DNA of 64,000 bases from CAZVFX01 sp964626565 (GTDB taxonomy: Bacteria > Myxococcota_A > UBA9042 > CAIXZC01): assembly GCA_964626565.1 (NCBI GenBank), contig CAZVFX010000020.1:11411-75410 (forward strand), given 5' to 3'. Under the pieces are notes generated by a model, which saw only the letters and a program-made list of their open reading frames with translations, did not search any database and had not been told where the DNA came from. Below, piece by piece: positions 59,540 to 64,000 of the stretch (positions are counted from its first letter, which is position 1; every line of letters starts with the position of its first letter). Made by a program: the position numbers and the translations under genes.

Positions 59540-60640
59540 ATGAAGCTGATACTCGTCCTGCTCGCCTTTGAACTGCTCAACGTTGCCGTCTTCGTTTGCC
59601 TTCAACGGAGGCTCGTGCTTCGTGTGCTGGCGCTGCGGCAGCAACTTGCCGTCTTCCGGCGACGGATTAAGAGGCCTCGCCTGAAGGACCGAGACAGGCT
59701 CATCTGGTCTGTGCTGTCGCGGCTTTGGCCGGATTGGAAGTCCGCCCTGGTCATCGTTAGGCCAGAGACGGTCTTGCGATGGCAGAAGAAGCGGTTTCGG
59801 GATTACTGGCGGAGGAAGTCCCGACCGGGGCCGGGGCGACCGCGGATACCCCGGCGGCACATCGACTTCATCCGCCGCATCTCCACCGACCACCCCGAGT
59901 ACGGAAAGGAGAGAATCGCGCTGGAACTCGAGATCAAGTTCGGCATTGAGCACTCACCTACGACAGTGGGGAAATACATGGTGAGGAAGCCGGGCAGGCC
60001 GAGGGGCGGTCAGACATGGAAGGCCTTTCTCAAAAGCCAGGCCGACGGCATCTGGATGTGCGACTTCTTCGTGCAACACACCGTACGCTTCACGGCGCTG
60101 TACGCGTTCGTCGTTATGGAGCTGGAGACCAGGAAGATCGTCCATTGGAACGTGACCCAGCATCCGACCCTGGCCTGGGTCAAGCAACAGATGCGAGATG
60201 CCACCTATCGTGAGCAACCGAAGTTCCTCATTCACGACAACGACGGCAAGTTCGGTCAGTTCGGACGGCCGTTGCAAGTCAACGCAGGCGGCAAGAAGCT
60301 GTCCTGCCGCTCCGCGTTCGACCTCTGGTTGGTTGAAACCATGGCTGTCAGGGGAATCCCCATCCCCTACGGCGCGCCCGATGCCCAGGCACACATCGAA
60401 AGACTGATCGGCACGTTGCGGCGGGAGTGCCTCGACAAGCTGCTCATCTGGAACGAACGGCACTTCGGAGCCGTGCTTTCGGAAACCGTGAGTTGGTACA
60501 ACGGCGTGCGCGTGCATCAAGCCATTCGTGGAATCCCGCTGCCCGACCTGGAGTACGAAAGACCGCCGCCTGGCGAGGGGAAACTGGTGGCGACCCCGGT
60601 CCTGAACTGCTTGCACCATGACTATCGTCCCGCTGCGTAG
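59540..60640 (+). mobile_element. DDE transposase/integrase-core insertion sequence gene
   Basis: Transposase of 366 residues with an rve integrase-core domain. The DDE triad is recognisable: Asp in WMCDFFVQ, Asp in IHDNDGKFG and Glu in AHIERLIGTLRREC. The N-terminal half has a basic helix-turn-helix (VLRWQKKRFRDYWRRKSRPG) and the family-like start MKLILVLLAFELLN. The gene is unbroken, so the element could be active. I took the ATG at 59540. Boundaries and target duplication are not resolved. The downstream gap contains further palindromes. Confidence 0.85.
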
Positions 60641-60989
60641 ACGCTGCGCGTCTCTCTGCCGGTCTCTTGTTCTTCAACGGGACAACTGTGCCGACGCCGA
60701 ACCGGGTCGGCGACCTGCACCCGATTCGGGTGCTCGGAACCCGTCGACAGCGGCGATTTCCGGCTGAGAGAGGACATCATCCGCGCTGACCGGAACGCGG
60801 AATTTGGCCGGACCCGATTTCTGACCACCACGGGGTCTCTAGCCATCCTATCCTCCTGGTCCAGGCTTATCCTGGCGCAATCCGATGGCCGCTGGACAAG
60901 GACAGCTTGTTCCCCTCGTTCACTCCGTTCCGGCCCCCGATCGAGTTTTTGCGGACCACGACCACGGCGGAAAGGCAACCGCTGAGAAC
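60641..60989. other. gap between transposase and LVIVD lipoprotein
   Basis: About 349 nt with no convincing gene. It holds small palindromes: GACGC/GCGTC just after the transposase, GCCGAC/GTCGGC (60690-60711) and CACCCGA/TCGGGTG around one base (60718-60732). These may be the right end of the insertion sequence; nothing else is recognised. Confidence 0.4.
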
Positions 60990-63497
60990 CTACCAACAGC
61001 CACTGACGTCGAAGACCTCAACTCCGCCCCACCTCTCCATCGCAAAAGCATAGCCGTAGCCTGCAACAAGGTCGAAACAGGCATGCTCAAGAATCAAGTC
61101 GTCAAGCGGCTTCAGAACCGCCGGACTGCCGGCGTCGACAAGCTGGACTCCACCGGAACCGCCGTCGTTCCTTGCCACGAATAAAAAGTCGTCGTGTTTG
61201 TGCAACGCCACGTCGGTGGCGTTGTTGAAGTCAATATCGTCAACTGGCTGTGGAGAGTGAGGGTCCGTGACGTCAATGACTTTCACATAGCCGAGAGCCG
61301 AGACGTAGGCGGTGGTTCCGGAGAGAACGATCTTGTCGCTGGCAGGGCCAACTACAGCGTCGGGCAGATTCCCGAGCAGTTCGGGATTCTCCGGTTCTGA
61401 GACATCAACGATGACCAAACCGAGCGTTTGGTCCAGCCAGTACGCTCGCTCCTTGTCGAAATCCACTGCGAGACCAGAGGGGAAGAAGTGTCCCCACATC
61501 TTTGAGCCGCCCGATAGATGAAAGGCTCCAACTGGGGAAGGTCCGGTGGGATCGCTCACGTCCAGAACCTGGAAGTCCGGGTCGAAAGTCAGCAAGTACA
61601 ACAGGTTGTCGCGAAGCAGCACCTCGCCGTGCGGGCTCCCCGTCTCGTAGTAGCTGAGCGTCTGGAGGCTCGTCGGATCGGATACGTCAATGACCTCCAA
61701 GCCCGAGAACTCATTGTAGTCCGACTCACCGGAGCAAACCACTGCCGTCGACTTGTCCACGGTGATGTCATATGCATCGAATCGCGTGACTAGGCTTCCC
61801 ACTAACTCCGGTTCCTCGGCGTCCTGGACGTCCACCACTTTGACTCCCATGACTCCGCTTGCGGTGATGAGATGATGGCCTTCAAGAACGCCGGCGTACG
61901 GCCAGAGGCTGAGCAACTCCTCCCCGAGTAAGACTACGTCTTTCGGGTCGGAGATGTCCAGTATCGTCACCCCGACACGGGTATCGGCGATGTACGCTAC
62001 CCCGTCTTCGAATTCGCATTCCACCGCGTTGCCGCTCGGAGTAAAACACCCGAGAATCTGCATGTCGAGCGGATCATTCAGATCCACTATGCAAGTGCCT
62101 TTCGGCCCCGAGGCGATGCAGGCAATGCCCTCATGAGTGGTAACCTCACCTCCAAAGCCCGGGTATTCCTGGACCATGACCGGGGAAGATGGGTCGCCTA
62201 AATCCAAAATGACCAGGTCTTCAACATCGCCGTCCGTTTGACTTCGACTCAGGACAGCATACGGATACGACCAGTGCTGGGCCCTGAGGTGCTGGCCCGA
62301 TTCAGAGTAGGTGCCTAGCAGCATAGGTACCTCGGGTACAGAGATGTCAAGGATCTCAACATGATTCTCTGGCCAACTAAACGTCGAGACTACCAAGTAG
62401 GGAAACGAGATAGCCAGCGCCGGGCCACCATAGAGGACAAGATTAGGGTCGAGTGCCAGCATGAATTCGCCGATCAGCACTGGGTTCTGTGTGGACGCCA
62501 TATCCACTATGTCAAGAACCAGACTTGGGTAGCCGAAATCCGAATGCCAGTGAAGAACGTATGCCACATCGCCGTCAACGAGCAGAGCCGACGGCCGACG
62601 GGTCTTGTGGAAGCCTTCCAAGACCGGGACTGCGGCGTCCGAGACATCCAGCACAAAAAGACCTGTTTCCTCCAGTAGGCCCTCTACTACCACAAATCCC
62701 TTGTCTCCCGATGCGTGTACGTCTATGACCTTCGGGAAGGGGTATTCCGCGATGAAGACTGGTGAGGTGGGCTCGGAAACATCCAAGATGCCAAGCCCAC
62801 CAAGGAATAGCCCCACAAGCAGACTGTCTCCGGCCCTGGCTAGGTCATCCGCCCGACGTCGCAGTGTCGATATGGGAGTGAGCAGGCACTCCCCATTGGT
62901 GCACACCGCTTCGCTGCATTCCTCCGAGGGCCCACAGGTTCCGCAGTCAAGTTGACCACCACAGCCGTCAGCAGTTGTGCCGCATTCCTTTCCGAATTGC
63001 CCGCAGGAGTAGGGCGAGCAGCAACCACCGTCAGGCAGGCAGATTTCATCCTGGCCGCAGGCGGGACCACTTGTGCATCCGACCGCCTCGTCGCAATAGT
63101 TGACAGTACAAGGGTCGAAGTCGTTACAATCCGAATCATTGGGGATGTGGGTGCACTTGAACAAATCAGTACAGGTATCGGTCGTACAGGGAATCCCGTC
63201 GTAGCAGCCCCCGCATTCCCCGTTGCATCCATCGAGACCGCATTCCTTGTCTTCGCAATCGGGGATACAGACGTCGTGACTGCGCCGCAAATCGAGTGTG
63301 TCCGAAATCCACGTCGGTGTTTCTGACGTATCGATACGGCTGTCGCCCACGAAGCCCCTGCACTCGACGGTGTCTCCCGATGCAGCATCAATAGCGCTCT
63401 CGGCAGGGCTAACTCCACCTGAAGGGCTACCAGCACACCCTAATACCAGGGACAGCCCAAGGAGAACTATGCACTGTTGTCTTCGTGTCCGAACCAT
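60990..63497 (-). CDS. Cys-rich LVIVD-repeat lipoprotein
   Basis: Surface lipoprotein of 835 residues. I set the start at ATG 63497, which gives a normal signal peptide with the lipobox LGC; an upstream in-frame extension of 62 codons has no signal and is unlikely. The next part is Cys-rich (CGLDGCNGECGGC, CNDFDPCTVNYC and similar). From about residue 210 there are LVIVD-type beta-propeller repeats, recognisable by units of the form LDVSEPTSPV, LDISVPEVPM and VIDVTDPHSP. Such repeats occur in surface proteins of unknown function. It is flanked by transposase genes. Confidence 0.78.
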   Translation of the reverse strand: MVRTRRQQCIVLLGLSLVLGCAGSPSGGVSPAESAIDAASGDTVECRGFVGDSRIDTSETPTWISDTLDLRRSHDVCIPDCEDKECGLDGCNGECGGCYDGIPCTTDTCTDLFKCTHIPNDSDCNDFDPCTVNYCDEAVGCTSGPACGQDEICLPDGGCCSPYSCGQFGKECGTTADGCGGQLDCGTCGPSEECSEAVCTNGECLLTPISTLRRRADDLARAGDSLLVGLFLGGLGILDVSEPTSPVFIAEYPFPKVIDVHASGDKGFVVVEGLLEETGLFVLDVSDAAVPVLEGFHKTRRPSALLVDGDVAYVLHWHSDFGYPSLVLDIVDMASTQNPVLIGEFMLALDPNLVLYGGPALAISFPYLVVSTFSWPENHVEILDISVPEVPMLLGTYSESGQHLRAQHWSYPYAVLSRSQTDGDVEDLVILDLGDPSSPVMVQEYPGFGGEVTTHEGIACIASGPKGTCIVDLNDPLDMQILGCFTPSGNAVECEFEDGVAYIADTRVGVTILDISDPKDVVLLGEELLSLWPYAGVLEGHHLITASGVMGVKVVDVQDAEEPELVGSLVTRFDAYDITVDKSTAVVCSGESDYNEFSGLEVIDVSDPTSLQTLSYYETGSPHGEVLLRDNLLYLLTFDPDFQVLDVSDPTGPSPVGAFHLSGGSKMWGHFFPSGLAVDFDKERAYWLDQTLGLVIVDVSEPENPELLGNLPDAVVGPASDKIVLSGTTAYVSALGYVKVIDVTDPHSPQPVDDIDFNNATDVALHKHDDFLFVARNDGGSGGVQLVDAGSPAVLKPLDDLILEHACFDLVAGYGYAFAMERWGGVEVFDVSGCW

Positions 63498-63760
63498 CAC
63501 ACACCCCTGCCGCGAGTAACACACTACCGCGGTCGACGTTGTTTTGCCAACAAAGAGCGGCGAAGTGAGCAGCGGCACAGACTGTCCTTGTCCAGCGGGA
63601 GTGGGACCACCCCATTCTCGTCGAGGGGCAGCAGCAAGGCGCGATTCCTGAAAGCGGCACCGTGCCAACGCTCTTGAGGCCAAATACGGCCATCTACTAG
63701 GCTGTCAGGGGAGATCGAGGACCCCAACGGGGTTTCGCTCGGACTACGGAGGAGCCGCCG

Positions 63761-64000
63761 ATGACAACGACCGAGACCGTCGCGCTTGCGGTTCAGCTCA
63801 TGGTCAAAGCTGCGGTGCTCGCGGCCCGATGGGCCGGACATGTCAGGTGCCGAATGCTGCAATCATACCCTTCGGATGCTGAGAGTAGCGAGAGGGAACT
63901 TCTCTTCCTGCAGGCCCGAGTTGAGGAGCTCGAAAGCGAGGCGCGGGTACTCCGTGCACTCCTCAAGAAGACGAACAACCGGCGCCGCTACACGTTGAAA
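63761..64000 (+). mobile_element. integrase-core transposase, N-terminal part cut by window end
   Basis: A second transposase gene starts at ATG 63761 with GGAGGAG upstream and runs off the window. The visible 80 residues have a helix and the block ERELLFLQARVEELES, then RVLRALLKKTNNRRRYTLK, which resembles the start of rve-type transposases of the deltaproteobacterial ISs. It is not a copy of the transposase at 59540, whose start is different. The catalytic part lies outside the window, so intactness is unknown. Confidence 0.65.

Noticed and set aside
58027..60640. Prophage or integrative element
   Set aside because: Only an ATPase and a lone transposase are present; no phage structural genes, tyrosine integrase or attachment sites are seen.
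60641..60989. Minus-strand open frame of about 120 codons after the transposase
   Set aside because: Arg-rich with no motif, no ribosome site and overlapping palindromes; probably insertion-sequence end sequence.

Overview
The window is GC-rich, densely coded bacterial chromosome with no rRNA, tRNA or CRISPR array that I can see. Its style points to a deltaproteobacterial or Myxococcota-like lineage (inference). It has many large Cys-rich lipoproteins with Asp/Ala/Pro-rich linkers after the lipobox, FG-GAP and LVIVD repeat lipoproteins, a serine/threonine kinase with a very long WD40 tail, a GAF-PAS hybrid histidine kinase, a sigma/anti-sigma/caspase-like operon, and frequent TTG starts behind good Shine-Dalgarno sites.

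Layout. 1-5325 (minus): a bc-type quinol-cytochrome c redox operon (glutamate-synthase-like FAD/Fe-S oxidoreductase, Rieske protein, cytochrome b, six-heme cytochrome c cut by the window edge). 5504-11259 (minus): a five-gene catabolic operon (FdrA/AllF-like, DUF1116/AllG-like, amidohydrolase, cyclase-family hydrolase, nitrilase-family amidase) that looks like N-heterocycle or ureide breakdown. 11401-21707: Sel1-like lipoprotein, HrpB helicase, von Willebrand lipoprotein, hybrid histidine kinase, small lipoprotein, a candidate structured RNA with a terminator, and a deoxynucleoside kinase. 21726-26667: three 48-nt repeats, then a kinase with 21 WD40 repeats. 26674-32882 (minus): two zinc-ribbon/OB-fold-like membrane proteins, a TctA-like permease, a YdjM-like membrane metal hydrolase and an FG-GAP lipoprotein.

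33042-41226 (plus) is the most unusual part: seven tightly coupled genes for a radical SAM enzyme, a homocitrate/isopropylmalate synthase-like condensing enzyme, aconitase-like large and small subunits, an FAD oxidoreductase, a LuxE-like acyl-protein synthetase and a LuxC-like acyl reductase. There is no LuxAB and no LeuB, so it reads as a 2-oxoacid-elongation plus acid-to-aldehyde biosynthetic cluster for an unknown metabolite.

41223-44733 (minus): ECF sigma factor, anti-sigma-like membrane protein and a caspase-fold protein with FQAAG repeats. 44837-45054: a compact element of nested perfect inverted repeats. 45095-50972: small exported protein, sodium:solute symporter, then an 86-residue peptide gene with a strong promoter followed by a SPASM radical SAM enzyme (possible RiPP locus), an M28 peptidase and a DUF2891 lipoprotein. 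50959-57815 (minus): a beta-propeller lipoprotein and a 1413-residue Cys-rich lamin-tail lipoprotein. 58027-64000: a DUF4143-type ATPase behind a palindromic operator candidate, an intact DDE transposase, an LVIVD-repeat lipoprotein and the start of a second transposase cut by the window end.
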